NCBI GenBank assembly: GCA_009842325.1
Contig: VYFQ01000011.1
Span: 17,690 to 81,689, forward strand
Direction: 5' to 3'
DNA from: Acidimicrobiaceae bacterium
GTDB taxonomy: Bacteria; Actinomycetota; Acidimicrobiia; Acidimicrobiales; Aldehydirespiratoraceae
Length of the DNA: 64,000 nucleotides
Below are positions 26,556-35,586 of this stretch, in pieces. The position numbers and the translations under genes are program-made. Within the stretch, counting starts at the first letter, position 1. Each line of letters begins with the position of its first letter. The notes under the pieces are model-generated. The model was given only the letters and a program-made list of their open reading frames with translations. It was not told the origin of the DNA and did no database searches.

Positions 26556-27701
26556 GTGAGGACCCGCATCACCGAAATGCTGGGGATCGAGTTCCCGATC
26601 GTCGCCTTCAGCCATTGCCGCGACGTGGTGGCCGCGGTGTCCAAGGCCGGTGGGATGGGAGTGCTCGGAGCGGTGGCCCACTCGCCCGAGAGTCTCGATA
26701 TCGACCTGGAATGGATCGAGGCCGAGGTCGGTGACAAGCCCTACGGCGTGGACGTGATCATCCCCGCCCGCCTCTCCGGCGGTCCCGACGGGGGATTCAC
26801 GCTCGACGACATCCGCCAGCTCATCCCGGCCACCCACGTGGACTTCGTCGACGAGATACTGGCCCGCTACGACGTGCCGCCGCTGCCCGCCGACGACAGC
26901 TCGGAGTCGCTCATCTCCTTCGGCAGTCTGGGCGACACCACGCCGTTCTCGGCCGACGCGGCCGGCGCCCAGCTGGAGATCGCACTGGCCCACCGGGGCG
27001 CGTTCGTGGCCAACGCGCTGGGCCCGCCGCCGCAGTACATGATCGATGCGGCCAAGGACGCCGGCAAGCTGGTCGGCGCCCTGGCGGGCCGGGCCGTGCA
27101 CGCCGAGCGCCACCAGGCTGCTGGGGTGGACATCATCATCGCCCAGGGATACGAGGCCGGTGGCCACACCGGGGAGATCGGCTCGATGGTGCTGATCCCC
27201 GAGATCGTCGACGCGGTGGACGTGCCCGTGCTCGGGGCGGGAGGCATCGGCCGGGGCCGCCAGATGGCCGCGGCCATGGCCCTTGGCGCCGACGGCGTGT
27301 GGTGCGGATCGGTGTGGCTCACCACCGTCGAGGCCGAGACCCATCCAGTGGTGAAGGACAAGATGCTGACGGCCACGTCGTCCGACACGATCCGCTCGCG
27401 CTCCCTCACCGGCAAGCCGGCCCGGATGCTCAAGTCGGCGTGGACCGACGAATGGGATCGGGACGACACGCCGGACCCGCTGGGAATGCCGCTCCAGCCG
27501 GTGCTGACCCGCACCGCCCAGCGCCGCATCGAGCGGGCGGCCCACGCCGCCGGTTCGGGTGCCGAGAAGCTGGCCAACTACTTTGTCGGCCAGATCGTGG
27601 GCACCATGAACCAATCCAAGACCAGCGCCCAGGTGGTGTATGAGATCATCGAGGAGTTCATCGACTCGGTGGAGTCCCTGGCCGGACAGCTGGAGGCCTG
27701 A
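26556..27701 (+). CDS. Nitronate monooxygenase (2-nitropropane dioxygenase family)
   Basis: This 381-residue FMN TIM-barrel protein has the N-terminal RITEMLGIEFPIVAF, HVDFVDEIL, a long insert, then GYEAGGHTGEIGSMVLIPEIVD and GAGGIGRGRQMAAAMALGADGVWCGS, the FMN phosphate loop of the NMO family. The catalytic His is probably in EAGGHTG. The family oxidises alkyl nitronates, but actinobacterial members next to fatty-acid or sterol genes often serve as enoyl reductases or unknown oxidases. GTG 26556 has AGAGGAGG upstream. Confidence 0.82.
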   Translation: MRTRITEMLGIEFPIVAFSHCRDVVAAVSKAGGMGVLGAVAHSPESLDIDLEWIEAEVGDKPYGVDVIIPARLSGGPDGGFTLDDIRQLIPATHVDFVDEILARYDVPPLPADDSSESLISFGSLGDTTPFSADAAGAQLEIALAHRGAFVANALGPPPQYMIDAAKDAGKLVGALAGRAVHAERHQAAGVDIIIAQGYEAGGHTGEIGSMVLIPEIVDAVDVPVLGAGGIGRGRQMAAAMALGADGVWCGSVWLTTVEAETHPVVKDKMLTATSSDTIRSRSLTGKPARMLKSAWTDEWDRDDTPDPLGMPLQPVLTRTAQRRIERAAHAAGSGAEKLANYFVGQIVGTMNQSKTSAQVVYEIIEEFIDSVESLAGQLEA

Positions 27702-27731
27702 GCACAGCAGCTCGCGTCGACGTTCGGGGAT

Positions 27732-28934
27732 GTGACAGTGACTGCAGGACCACGCGGGGTGGGGGGCCGGTACTTCGTCCAGAACCCCGGGCCCACCAAC
27801 ATCCCCGACCGGGTGCTGGAGGCATTCCGGCGCCCGGCCATCGACTTCTCCGACCCCGACTTCATCGCGCTGGCCGACAGCGTCTGGACCGAGTTGCCCG
27901 AGGTGTTCGGCGGGGCCGACGAGATTGTGGTGCTGACCACGGTGGGCCACGGCGCCTGGGAGTCGGCCTTGACCAATACCCTCGATCCCGGCGACGCGGT
28001 GCTGATTCCCGACTGCGGGCTGTTCGGCAAGCGGTGGGCGATGATGGCCCGGGACCTGGGCTACGAGGTGGTGTCCACGTCGGAGCACCTGCGGAGCCCC
28101 ACCGACCCCGCCGAGATCGCCGACATCCTGGCGGCCGACACGTCCCATCGCATCCGCAACGTGTGCATCGTTCACACCGAGACGTCCACCGGCTCGGTCA
28201 CCGACCTGGCCGCCATGCGGGCCGCTATCGACGCGGCCGGCCATCCGGCGCTGTTCGTGGTGGACGGGGTGTGCTCGCTGGGCATCGAGCCGCTGCGGAT
28301 GCGCGACTGGGGGATCGACGTGGTGGTGGCCGCGGCCCAGAAGGGCCTGATGATGCCGCCCGGCCTGGCCTTCTGCGCGCTGAGCGAGCGGGCGGTCGAG
28401 CGCAACCACTCTGCGTCCACCCCCCGGTTCCATCTGGCCTGGGCGCCCCGCTTCGAGAGGGGCCACATCTACATGCGTTTCGGCGGCACCCCGCCTATCC
28501 AGCACATGTTCGCTCTTCGGGCCGCGCTCGACATGATCGCTGAGAACGGCGGGATCGACGCCTCGGTGGCCCGTCACCGCCGCTGGGCTGCTGCGGTGCA
28601 CGCCGCGGTGGACGGGTGGTCGTCGGGGGGCCCCTGGGAGATCAACATCGCCGAGCCCAAGCACCGCACCGCGGCCATGACCTGCGTGCGGACCGGCGAC
28701 ATCCCCGCCGGCCCGCTGATCGACATGGCCCGGGACCGCTTCAGGGTGAGTGTCGGGTCGGGGATGATGAGTTCGCTGGAGGGCCGGACCTTCCGTATCG
28801 GTCACCTCGGCGACCTCAACGAGCCGATGCTGCTCGGCGCCCTTGGCGGCCTGGAGACGGCCATGACGGTGCTCGGGCTGCCCCACGGCCACGGCCTACC
28901 CGCCGCAGTAGCGTCCCTCGCCGCCACCACCTAG
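27732..28934 (+). CDS. Class V aminotransferase (alanine/serine-glyoxylate type)
   Basis: This 400-residue PLP enzyme has QNPGPTNIPDRVL at the N-terminus, a HTETSTGS substrate region, VVDGVCSLGIEPLRM with the PLP-binding Asp, and AAQKGLMMPPG with the Schiff-base Lys. These features match alanine-glyoxylate and serine-glyoxylate aminotransferases. GTG 27732 or 27738 is the start. It follows the NMO gene by 30 bp on the same strand. It is the last gene before repeats R4-R6. Confidence 0.87.
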   Translation: MTVTAGPRGVGGRYFVQNPGPTNIPDRVLEAFRRPAIDFSDPDFIALADSVWTELPEVFGGADEIVVLTTVGHGAWESALTNTLDPGDAVLIPDCGLFGKRWAMMARDLGYEVVSTSEHLRSPTDPAEIADILAADTSHRIRNVCIVHTETSTGSVTDLAAMRAAIDAAGHPALFVVDGVCSLGIEPLRMRDWGIDVVVAAAQKGLMMPPGLAFCALSERAVERNHSASTPRFHLAWAPRFERGHIYMRFGGTPPIQHMFALRAALDMIAENGGIDASVARHRRWAAAVHAAVDGWSSGGPWEINIAEPKHRTAAMTCVRTGDIPAGPLIDMARDRFRVSVGSGMMSSLEGRTFRIGHLGDLNEPMLLGALGGLETAMTVLGLPHGHGLPAAVASLAATT

Positions 28935-28959
28935 CCGGCCTGGAGCCGAGTCCTCCGGC

Positions 28960-29151
28960 GAATTGGCAGCGTTCGGCCCCCTATAGGGCACTAACTGCTG
29001 CCAGTTCCTGAGGTGGACTGTGCGCCGTTGCGAATTGGCAGCGTTCGGCCCCCTATGGGGCACTAACTGCTGCCAGTTCCTAAGGTGGACTGCGCGCCGT
29101 TGCGAATTGGCAGCGTTCGGCCCCCTATAGGGCACTAACTGCTGCCAGTTC
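28960..29151 (+). repeat. 48-bp nested palindromes, copies R4, R5 and R6 in a 72-bp tandem array
   Basis: R4 is 28960-29007, R5 is 29032-29079 and R6 is 29104-29151. Starts are exactly 72 bp apart, with a nearly identical 24-bp spacer (a GGTGGACTG core). Each has GAATTGGCAGC, a 26-bp centre with CCCTATAGGG (R4, R6) or CCCTATGGGG (R5), and GCTGCCAGTTC. They fill the space between two convergent genes: 26 bp after the aminotransferase stop and 9 bp from the engB stop. Confidence 0.92.
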
Positions 29152-29159
29152 CCGCACCC

Positions 29160-29753
29160 CTAGGCCTGAAGCAGCGTGGCCACCAGCGCCCGAAGCTCAG
29201 TGATGCCGGTGCCCTTGGTGGAGCTGGTCCAGTGGACGGTGCCCCGGTCGGTGCCGAGCTTGATCGCGAGCTCGGCCTTGCGGGCACCGCGGCGGGACGG
29301 TCGCACCTTGTCGGCCTTGGTGGCCACGTAGGTCACGGGGAGTCCCAGCCCGTCCAGCCATTCGACGGTCTGGAGGTCGAGGCGGGTGGGGCCGATCTCG
29401 CCGTCGATGAGATGGAGCACGCCTCTCAGCGGATCGCGGTGTGCCAGGTACCCCTCGGCCATGGTGGCCCAGCGACCCTGCTCGGCCTTGGACGCTTTGG
29501 CGTACCCGTAGCCAGGCAGGTCCACCAGCCACAGTCCCGAGCCCTCTGCCCCCAGTTCGAAGGCGTTGATCAGCCGGGTGGCGCCGGGCGTCTTGGACGT
29601 GCGGGCCAGCTGCTTGCGCTGGGCCAGAGCGTTCAGCAGCGACGACTTGCCCACGTTGGACCTCCCCACCAGAGCGATCTCGGCCACCGTGGCCGGCATC
29701 TGGTTCGCACGGGGGAACGATGACACGAAGCGCAGCTGTAGCGGCCCAGCCAT
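29160..29753 (-). CDS. engB: Ribosome biogenesis GTPase EngB/YsxC
   Basis: This 197-residue small GTPase is needed for late 50S assembly. G1 is GRSNVGKSS (about 30-38), G3 is DLPGYGYA, G4 is TKAD and TSSTKGTG is the G5 region. GATRLINAF is the switch I Thr segment. Length is normal. ATG 29753. It lies last in a minus-strand run with fpg-like and DUF3093 genes. Confidence 0.93.
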   Translation of the reverse strand: MAGPLQLRFVSSFPRANQMPATVAEIALVGRSNVGKSSLLNALAQRKQLARTSKTPGATRLINAFELGAEGSGLWLVDLPGYGYAKASKAEQGRWATMAEGYLAHRDPLRGVLHLIDGEIGPTRLDLQTVEWLDGLGLPVTYVATKADKVRPSRRGARKAELAIKLGTDRGTVHWTSSTKGTGITELRALVATLLQA

Positions 29754-29803
29754 CCGATCAGGCTACGACGCGTGAGCACCCGGGTTGCGTTGCCGCAGCA
29801 GCA

Positions 29804-30583
29804 TCAGTGCTGGTGCTCAGGGCACCAGTAGGTGGTGCGGCCGCCTACCTGCTCTCGGCGCAGTGCCGCGCCGTCGCGGGGGCAGCATCCGCCGCGGATC
29901 CTGGCCGGCTGGAGGTCGCCGGTGTGGGAACCGCCACGCTCGCCGAGGACGGCCAGCGTGCGGCGAATGTTGCGATGCAGCCGGGCCGTCTCCCGGGCAT
30001 CCAGGGACCGGGCCTCCCGGACGGGGGACAGGCCGGCCCGCCACAACGCCTCGTCGACCAGCAAGTTGCCGAGCCCGGCCACCCGCCGCTGGTCGAGCAG
30101 CCGGGCCTTCAGCGCCACCGTCGAGCCGGCCAGGGCCTTGCGCAGCTGGCCGAGTGTGAGCGACAGGGCATCCGGCCCCAGCCGGGTCTCGTCCGGGTCT
30201 AGCTGCACGCCGCCCAGCCTTCGAGGGTCGCGTAGCACCATGGCGCCCCCGCCCTCGAACTCCAGCCCGAAGCGGTCCCAGGCCGGCTCGTGGCGGGGGC
30301 TGTCGTACAGCAGATGGTCGATGGGCATGGCCCCGTCCACCACGATCTTGCCGGTCATGCCGAACCGCAGCCCCAGCCGGGGCCCGTCCGTGTCGACGAT
30401 GACGAGCTTGCCGACGCGGCGGGCCTCCTCGATCCGGGCTCCGGTCAACTCCAGGCGCAGCGCGTCGGTGGTGGTGCCACCCTTGGCGAACCACTCGTCG
30501 GGAGCGTGGACCCGTGCGATCTTGCGTCCCTCAGTGGCCGAGATGGCCCTCCAGTACGCCTCAACCTCGATGATCTCAGGCAC
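29804..30583 (-). CDS. Fpg/Nei-family DNA glycosylase, divergent paralogue
   Basis: This 259-residue protein starts MPEIIEVE, keeping Pro2 and Glu3, the catalytic pair of Fpg/Nei. RVGKLVIVD carries the conserved Lys, and GLRFGMTGKI and the helix-two-turn-helix (ARLLDQRRVAGLGNLLVDEALW) are normal. The zinc finger is changed: the first half reads CPRD instead of CxxC and the second CPEH instead of CxxC. It could bind zinc with other ligands. A standard Fpg is at 59405. GTG 30583 is the start; DUF3093 precedes it by 8 bp. Confidence 0.85.
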   Translation of the reverse strand: MPEIIEVEAYWRAISATEGRKIARVHAPDEWFAKGGTTTDALRLELTGARIEEARRVGKLVIVDTDGPRLGLRFGMTGKIVVDGAMPIDHLLYDSPRHEPAWDRFGLEFEGGGAMVLRDPRRLGGVQLDPDETRLGPDALSLTLGQLRKALAGSTVALKARLLDQRRVAGLGNLLVDEALWRAGLSPVREARSLDARETARLHRNIRRTLAVLGERGGSHTGDLQPARIRGGCCPRDGAALRREQVGGRTTYWCPEHQH

Positions 30584-30591
30584 CTCTAGCC

Positions 30592-31089
30592 CTACGATGA
30601 CAGGGCTGCGAGGAGTTCGTCAGCCCGCTCGGTGGTAACGGTCAGTTTGCGGGTCTGGCCCTTGCGCCGGTACTCCACCGTGACGGCCTGCTTGCCGCCC
30701 AAGGAGTAGAGGACGTCGCCGCGCCGTCTCCATCTGACACCCCAGCCGCCGTACTGGCGCAAGGGGCGAACCTCCCGCACGTAGGCGTCCTTGATCGATC
30801 GGATGGGGACCTCCGACCGCAAGGGAAAGGGCCATAGCTGGATGCGGTAGAGCCGGCCGTCGACACGGATCCGCACCCGCATCAGCCACCAGATGGCCGT
30901 TGGGGCTGCGACCGCAATGGCCAACGGTCCGAGCACGGCGAACTCAGCCGACACCGGGCCAGAATCGCCGAACGTCCACCATGCCCACATCGCCATCCCG
31001 AAGCCCACGACCTCGATGAGAAGCAGTGGTCCCAGGAAGCGGTGCAGACGGGCGGTGGCCCTCTCGTCGTGGGCGAAGCTGGCTGGCAC
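30592..31089 (-). CDS. DUF3093-like membrane protein
   Basis: This 165-residue protein has two N-terminal hydrophobic segments (about 18-38 and 47-69), then a PH-like soluble domain. RPLRQYGGWGVRWRRRG and LYSLGGKQAVTVEYRRKG match the DUF3093 family found in actinobacteria. Function unknown. GTG 31089. It lies in the minus-strand run between the dehalogenase and the MutM paralogue. Confidence 0.75.
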   Translation of the reverse strand: MPASFAHDERATARLHRFLGPLLLIEVVGFGMAMWAWWTFGDSGPVSAEFAVLGPLAIAVAAPTAIWWLMRVRIRVDGRLYRIQLWPFPLRSEVPIRSIKDAYVREVRPLRQYGGWGVRWRRRGDVLYSLGGKQAVTVEYRRKGQTRKLTVTTERADELLAALSS

Positions 31090-31129
31090 CTGTCGGCCTC
31101 CCGAGTGACCGCCGCGGTCGAGTTCGACC

Positions 31130-32077
31130 CTAAACGGCGGCCAGCCAGGCGTTGATGGCTTCGGCGAGGGCCGGGCCCTGGTCCTCCTGGATGAAGTGGC
31201 TGGCGGGCTCGAACTGGGCGTGGGGTTGGCCGGCCGCGCCCGGGATGCGCTCGATCATGAAGGGCTGGAGGCCGCCCAGCACCGGGTCGCCGGGCGCCCA
31301 CAGGGTGAGCACGGGCTTGGTCCACTGCTCCAGGACCTTCCAGGCGGCCCGGTTGGCGGGCACGGCCGGGTCGTCGGGCGAGACCGGAACCAGCAGCGGG
31401 AACTGGCGGGCGCCGGCCATGTACAGCTCTTCGGGGAACGGGGCCCGGTAGGCGTCGATGGCGGCCTCGCTCAACTCGTTGGCGGTTGCGTTCTCGACCA
31501 GTCGGCCGCAGTCGAGGAACGGCACGTCCTGGCTGAACTGGCGCCAGAAGTCGAAGCCGGCACCGGGGGAGTCGCCTACCGGCAGCGCGGTGTTGGCCAG
31601 GATCAGCCGGTCCACTAAGTCGGGGTTCTCCGCGGCCAGCCGCAGGCCGATCAGGCCGCCCCAGTCTTGGCCGAACAGGTGCAGCGGCCCGTCGCCCCGC
31701 TCGGCCGCGGTCGCTTCCAGGAAGCTGCGCATCCACTCGACGTGGCCGGCGTAGGTGTAGGCCGAGCGCTCCACCGGCTTGTCGGAGCGGCCGAAGCCGA
31801 TCAGATCCGGCACGAGCACCCGGTGCCCGGCACCGGCAAGCACCGGGATCATCTTGCGGTACAAGTAGCCCCAGGTCGGCTCGCCGTGCAGCAGCAGGAT
31901 GGTGTCCGTGCCGCTGTCCGATGAATCCGGGCCGGCGATCACATACGCCATTCGCAGACCGTCGACGGTCGCGTACCGTGGCTCGTAGGGGTAGTCATCG
32001 ATGGCGGCGAAGCGATCTTCGGGCGTGCGGACGTAGGCGATGCCGTCCGGTGTGGTCAGAGTCTCCATGTCGGTCAT
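31130..32077 (-). CDS. Haloalkane dehalogenase, subfamily I type
   Basis: This 315-residue alpha/beta hydrolase starts with the dehalogenase signature YVRTPEDRFAAIDDYPYEPRY. HGEPTW (64-69) is the oxyanion segment. GQDWGG puts the nucleophile at D138 with the halide-binding W139. ASHFIQED near the C-terminus holds the catalytic His. It hydrolyses C-halogen bonds to alcohols; chain length and halide preference are unknown. Its ATG overlaps the guanine deaminase stop by 4 bp, an unexpected pairing. Confidence 0.88.
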   Translation of the reverse strand: MTDMETLTTPDGIAYVRTPEDRFAAIDDYPYEPRYATVDGLRMAYVIAGPDSSDSGTDTILLLHGEPTWGYLYRKMIPVLAGAGHRVLVPDLIGFGRSDKPVERSAYTYAGHVEWMRSFLEATAAERGDGPLHLFGQDWGGLIGLRLAAENPDLVDRLILANTALPVGDSPGAGFDFWRQFSQDVPFLDCGRLVENATANELSEAAIDAYRAPFPEELYMAGARQFPLLVPVSPDDPAVPANRAAWKVLEQWTKPVLTLWAPGDPVLGGLQPFMIERIPGAAGQPHAQFEPASHFIQEDQGPALAEAINAWLAAV

Positions 32078-33417
32078 GGCTTCACGCTAGAGCCGTCCAC
32101 CCAGACGTGGCTGATGTCGTCGGTGGTGGCCAGGCGGACCACCTTCTCGAAGGCTCGGGCGTCGTCGTCGATGCCGTCCCACAGCCGGATGGTGCCGCCG
32201 GGCCGGTCGGTCCGCACTGCCATAGCGTCGAAGCAGCGCCCCGGCTCTATGAGCCCCACCGGCAGGTCGACGACGGCGGCGCCTCCGGCGGTAGCCAGCC
32301 AGAAGGCGGTCACGGTGTCGATGCGCGACTCAGGCACGCCCCGCTGCGCCGCGCCGAGGGCAGGGTCGACACCGTCCTCCAGCATGCGGGAGACGGTGAC
32401 CGCATCCTGACAGACCCCCAGCAGGCCGGGGCGAGCCCCGCCAGCGATGTCGCTGCCCAACCCCACGCCCACACCCGCGGCCAGTGCTTGCCGCACACCG
32501 AACACCGCGTTGGCGAAGTAGGCGTTGGACAGCGGGCAGTGGGCTACACCCGCACCCCGACCAGCCACTAGGACAGCCTCCTCCGGGGTTAGGTGGTCGC
32601 TGTGAGCCAGCACGGTGCGGGGGCGGACGAGGCCGAATCGGTTGAGGGCGGTCGAGTCACTGACGCCGAAGCGGTCGAGGGCGTAGTCGCAGTGCCAGTC
32701 CGATTCCGCGCAGTGCGTCTGCACCCGCACCCCGGTGGCCGCAGCCAGCTCGCCCAGTCCTTCCAGCAGGGCGTCAGTGCAGGCCGGCGTGAAGCGGGGC
32801 GTGATGATCGGCTCTACCAGCGGGCTGCCCACGGCTGTCACGGCATCTATGGATGCCGCCGACGCCTCGACGCCGTCGCTGGCGGTCGCATCCCGGTACC
32901 ACTCCGGGGTGCCGGTCGGGTGGTCCATGGCCACCCGGCCCACCAGGGCCCGCTGCCCGTAACGGGCGCAGGCTCGGGCCAAGGCGGTGGTCGCCTCCAA
33001 GTGGTTCGACGAGAAGTAGACGGCGGTGGTCGTACCCATGGCCAGCAGCGACGGAACCAGGTCGTCCCATACCGCGGCGGCGAACCCGGCGTCGCGGTAG
33101 CGAGCCTCAAGCGGGAAGGTGTAGTCGAACAGCCAGCGCTCCAACGGCAGGTCGAGCCCGGTGCCGAGCTGGGGCCATTGGGGCGCATGGATGTGAAGGT
33201 CCACCAGTCCGGGCATCAGGAACGTGCCCACGGCCAAGTCCACTCGCTCGTCTGCGAAGTCGAGCGCGGCCCGTCCCGCGGCCGCTCCCTCCGAGGTGGA
33301 CCGGTCGTTCACGGCGGTGATGGTCCCGCCGCCGTCCACCTCCACCACGGCGTCGATCACGGTCAAGCGGTCGCGTGCCGGTGTCTGCATCAGCGTTCCC
33401 GCCACTGCCAGTGTCAC
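32074..33417 (-). CDS. guaD: Guanine deaminase
   Basis: This 447-residue amidohydrolase shows PGLVDLHIHAPQWPQLGTGL, LPLERWLFDYTFPLE and HCAESDWH, the guanine deaminase pattern, with the metal ligands HxH, the later His residues and GSDIAGG. It converts guanine to xanthine. GTG 33417 is preferred over a TTG 13 codons upstream. With adenine deaminase (53008) it points to purine-base breakdown or salvage. It is coupled to the dehalogenase gene by a 4-bp overlap. Confidence 0.9.
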   Translation of the reverse strand: MTLAVAGTLMQTPARDRLTVIDAVVEVDGGGTITAVNDRSTSEGAAAGRAALDFADERVDLAVGTFLMPGLVDLHIHAPQWPQLGTGLDLPLERWLFDYTFPLEARYRDAGFAAAVWDDLVPSLLAMGTTTAVYFSSNHLEATTALARACARYGQRALVGRVAMDHPTGTPEWYRDATASDGVEASAASIDAVTAVGSPLVEPIITPRFTPACTDALLEGLGELAAATGVRVQTHCAESDWHCDYALDRFGVSDSTALNRFGLVRPRTVLAHSDHLTPEEAVLVAGRGAGVAHCPLSNAYFANAVFGVRQALAAGVGVGLGSDIAGGARPGLLGVCQDAVTVSRMLEDGVDPALGAAQRGVPESRIDTVTAFWLATAGGAAVVDLPVGLIEPGRCFDAMAVRTDRPGGTIRLWDGIDDDARAFEKVVRLATTDDISHVWVDGSSVKP

Positions 33418-33475
33418 GGCGCCACCGTACTCATCGCGCACCGACCGGATCGGCAACCGGCCGTTGCGCCGAGTC

Positions 33476-34489
33476 TCAGGCCAGCAGTTCGGCGAAGACC
33501 TCGATGGCGGTCTCGATGTCGTCGGCAGAGATGTCCAAGTGGGTGACGAGTCGGGACTGTGAACCGGTCCAGCGGGTGAGAACGCCGCGGTCGGCGAGCG
33601 CTTCGCTCAGGTCCGGGCCATTGTCTCCCGCCTCATCGTCGAGGCGGATGAACACCATGTTGGTGGCGCACGAGTCGATCTTCACGCCGTCGATGGCGGC
33701 CAGTCCCTCGGCCAGGCGGGTCGCGTTGGCGTGGTCGTCGGCCAAGCGTTCGATGTGATGCTCCAGCGCGTAGAGGCCGGCGGCCGCCACGATCCCGGCT
33801 TGGCGCATCCCGCCCCCGAGCATCTTGCGCCACTTGTGGGCCTCGTCTATGAGGCCTGCCGGCCCGACCAGCACCGATCCCACCGGCGTACCCAAGCCCT
33901 TCGACAGGCAAACCGACACCGAGTCGAACGGAGCGGCCACCGCCGCTGGTGAGACCCCCAGCGCCACCGCCGCGTTCCACAGCCGGGCCCCGTCGAGGTG
34001 GTGGGACAGGCCGTGGCGGGCGGTCACCTCAGCCGAAGCCTCCATCTGGTCAAGCGTGAGCACCTTGCCGTCGGTCGTGTTCTCAAGGCACAGCAGCCGG
34101 GTACGGGCGAAGTGGTGGTCGGGCGCCTTCACTGCCGCCTCGGCCGCGGCGAGGTCGATCATGCCGTCGTCACCGGTGGGCACCGGCTGGGGTTGGATGG
34201 AGCCGAGCACCGCTGCGCCACCACCCTCGTACATGTAGGTGTGGGCATGGTTGCCGACGATGTACTCGTCGCCGCGCCCGCAGTGGGCGAGCAGCCCGCA
34301 GAGGTTGCCCTGGGTGCCGCTGGTCACAAACAGGGCGGCCTCCTTGCTGAGCAGCGCCGCGGTGGTCTCCTGGAGTTCGTTGACGGTGGGGTCCTCGCCG
34401 TGCACGTCGTCGCCCACGGCCGCCGATGCCATGGCCGCCCGCATGGCTGGCGTGGGCTTGGTGACGGTGTCGGAGCGAAGATCGATCAC
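33476..34489 (-). CDS. ltaE: Low-specificity L-threonine aldolase
   Basis: This 337-residue fold-type I PLP enzyme starts with [16 protein letters not shown], the LtaE N-terminus. [15 protein letters not shown] and [15 protein letters not shown] (PLP Asp) follow, and [14 protein letters not shown] holds the PLP lysine. It splits threonine or allo-threonine to glycine and acetaldehyde. ATG 34489. Repeats R7-R8 lie upstream, R7 starting 36 bp from its start. Confidence 0.92.
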   Translation of the reverse strand: MIDLRSDTVTKPTPAMRAAMASAAVGDDVHGEDPTVNELQETTAALLSKEAALFVTSGTQGNLCGLLAHCGRGDEYIVGNHAHTYMYEGGGAAVLGSIQPQPVPTGDDGMIDLAAAEAAVKAPDHHFARTRLLCLENTTDGKVLTLDQMEASAEVTARHGLSHHLDGARLWNAAVALGVSPAAVAAPFDSVSVCLSKGLGTPVGSVLVGPAGLIDEAHKWRKMLGGGMRQAGIVAAAGLYALEHHIERLADDHANATRLAEGLAAIDGVKIDSCATNMVFIRLDDEAGDNGPDLSEALADRGVLTRWTGSQSRLVTHLDISADDIETAIEVFAELLA

Positions 34490-34524
34490 GCCCTCAGGCT
34501 ACGGCCCCCCGACCGGCTCGCCCA

Positions 34525-34644
34525 GAATTGGCAGCGTCTTGCCCCCTAAGGGGTGCGTTCTGCTGCCAGTTTGGGATGGGGATGGCACTCGGTGATGAAT
34601 TGGCAGCGTCTTGCCCCCTAGGGGGTGCGTTCTGCTGCCAGTTC
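34525..34644 (+). repeat. 48-bp nested palindromes, copies R7 and R8
   Basis: R7 is 34525-34572 and R8 is 34597-34644; starts are exactly 72 bp apart. The inner palindrome is CCCCTAAGGGG in R7 and CCCCTAGGGG in R8. The right arm of R7 has one change (GTTT for GTTC). R8 overlaps the 3' end of the AbiEi/DUF559 gene and supplies its last codons and stop. Confidence 0.92.
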
Positions 34645-35586
34645 GGCGGACGTTGAGTCAGATCGGACTGCTCGTTGAGCCAGCATGGTACGTGCGAGTT
34701 CAATCACGTAGTCGGTGTCTTGGAGTTGGTGCCAGGTGAGATACGTGAGATGCCAGCCCGCCATGGCCATCTGGTGGTCCCGATCGTGGTCGTCGTGAGC
34801 ACGTGCCGGCCCAAAGTGGTAGCGGCGCGAATGACACTCGATTCCCCACTTGACTTCGGGCCAGGCGATGTCGATCCGAGCAGTGCGTCCGTTAGGTAGC
34901 CGAACCGGATGTTGGAGTGCAGGTGGTGCCAGATCGGTCGCATTCAGAATCCGCGCGGCCATGCGTTCAAACACCGAGTCTGGTGTGGCTTGCTGCCGAG
35001 CAGGATCACGCAGCAGGCGCAACAGGACGCCGGTGCCAGTCGGGCCGGGCCGGTGCAGCCGCTCAGTCGTCTGTTCGATCCACTTGAGCGGGTAGCCGCG
35101 GCGCAGAGCGTCGTCCAGCGCCTGCTCCACACGGCCGCTCGGCACGACCGCTCCGAGCCGCGCCAAGGTCGAGGCCACAGTCGAGACGGGGATACCGTCA
35201 ACCTGCGTGAAGTCGTTCATGTCAGGAGCTGTCCAACGGTGGAGGATGACGCTGTCTCGGGCGGGGTGCCGTCCGCGGGCCACCGTCACCTCGATGGGTT
35301 GGGGCTCGCCGAATCCGTCCAACTCGTGCAGGCAGGCGGCTGAGCGGTGCGACGCATGACTTCCACCACCGGCAAGTACGGCTGACATCAATGCAGACCG
35401 CCATGAGCGTGCTACCGCCGTGAAGCGGAGCACCCCACAATCCATGGCATCGACCGCTCCTCGGCTGATCAGGTGGTCGAGACTCTTCTTGGAGTAGCCC
35501 ATCTCGTCTGCCTGTTGCCGAGTGAAGACACCGTGCTGGGCTGACGCAAGTTTGGACAGCTCAGCCCAATCTCGCCCAGTTCTCAT
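34618..35586 (-). CDS. AbiEi-type antitoxin domain / DUF559-like nuclease-fold protein
   Basis: This 322-residue protein has an N-terminal winged-helix AbiEi-type domain (FTRQQADEMGYSKKSLDHLISRG). A C-terminal DUF559-like, Vsr-type fold follows (ARIDIAWPEVKWGIECHSRRYH, then HDDHDRDHQMAMAGWHLTYLTW). Such proteins are frequent single-gene entries in actinobacteria; no AbiEii toxin gene is adjacent. Function is not established. The last nine residues (ELAAERTP preceded by Ala) and the TAG stop lie inside or at the edge of repeat R8. ATG 35586 follows an AT-rich upstream region unlike the rest of the window. Confidence 0.75.
   Translation of the reverse strand: MRTGRDWAELSKLASAQHGVFTRQQADEMGYSKKSLDHLISRGAVDAMDCGVLRFTAVARSWRSALMSAVLAGGGSHASHRSAACLHELDGFGEPQPIEVTVARGRHPARDSVILHRWTAPDMNDFTQVDGIPVSTVASTLARLGAVVPSGRVEQALDDALRRGYPLKWIEQTTERLHRPGPTGTGVLLRLLRDPARQQATPDSVFERMAARILNATDLAPPALQHPVRLPNGRTARIDIAWPEVKWGIECHSRRYHFGPARAHDDHDRDHQMAMAGWHLTYLTWHQLQDTDYVIELARTMLAQRAVRSDSTSAELAAERTP

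Noticed and set aside
25290..28892. Very long minus-strand frame of 1200 codons
   Set aside because: It runs antisense through three well-defined genes; codon bias of the GC-rich sense strand explains it.
28960..29151. CRISPR-like array formed by three evenly spaced repeats
   Set aside because: Only three units, the repeats are 48-bp nested palindromes, the 24-bp spacers are nearly identical to each other, and no cas genes are present.
34618..35586. Complete AbiE toxin-antitoxin pair
   Set aside because: Only the AbiEi-type domain is present; no AbiEii nucleotidyltransferase gene is adjacent.
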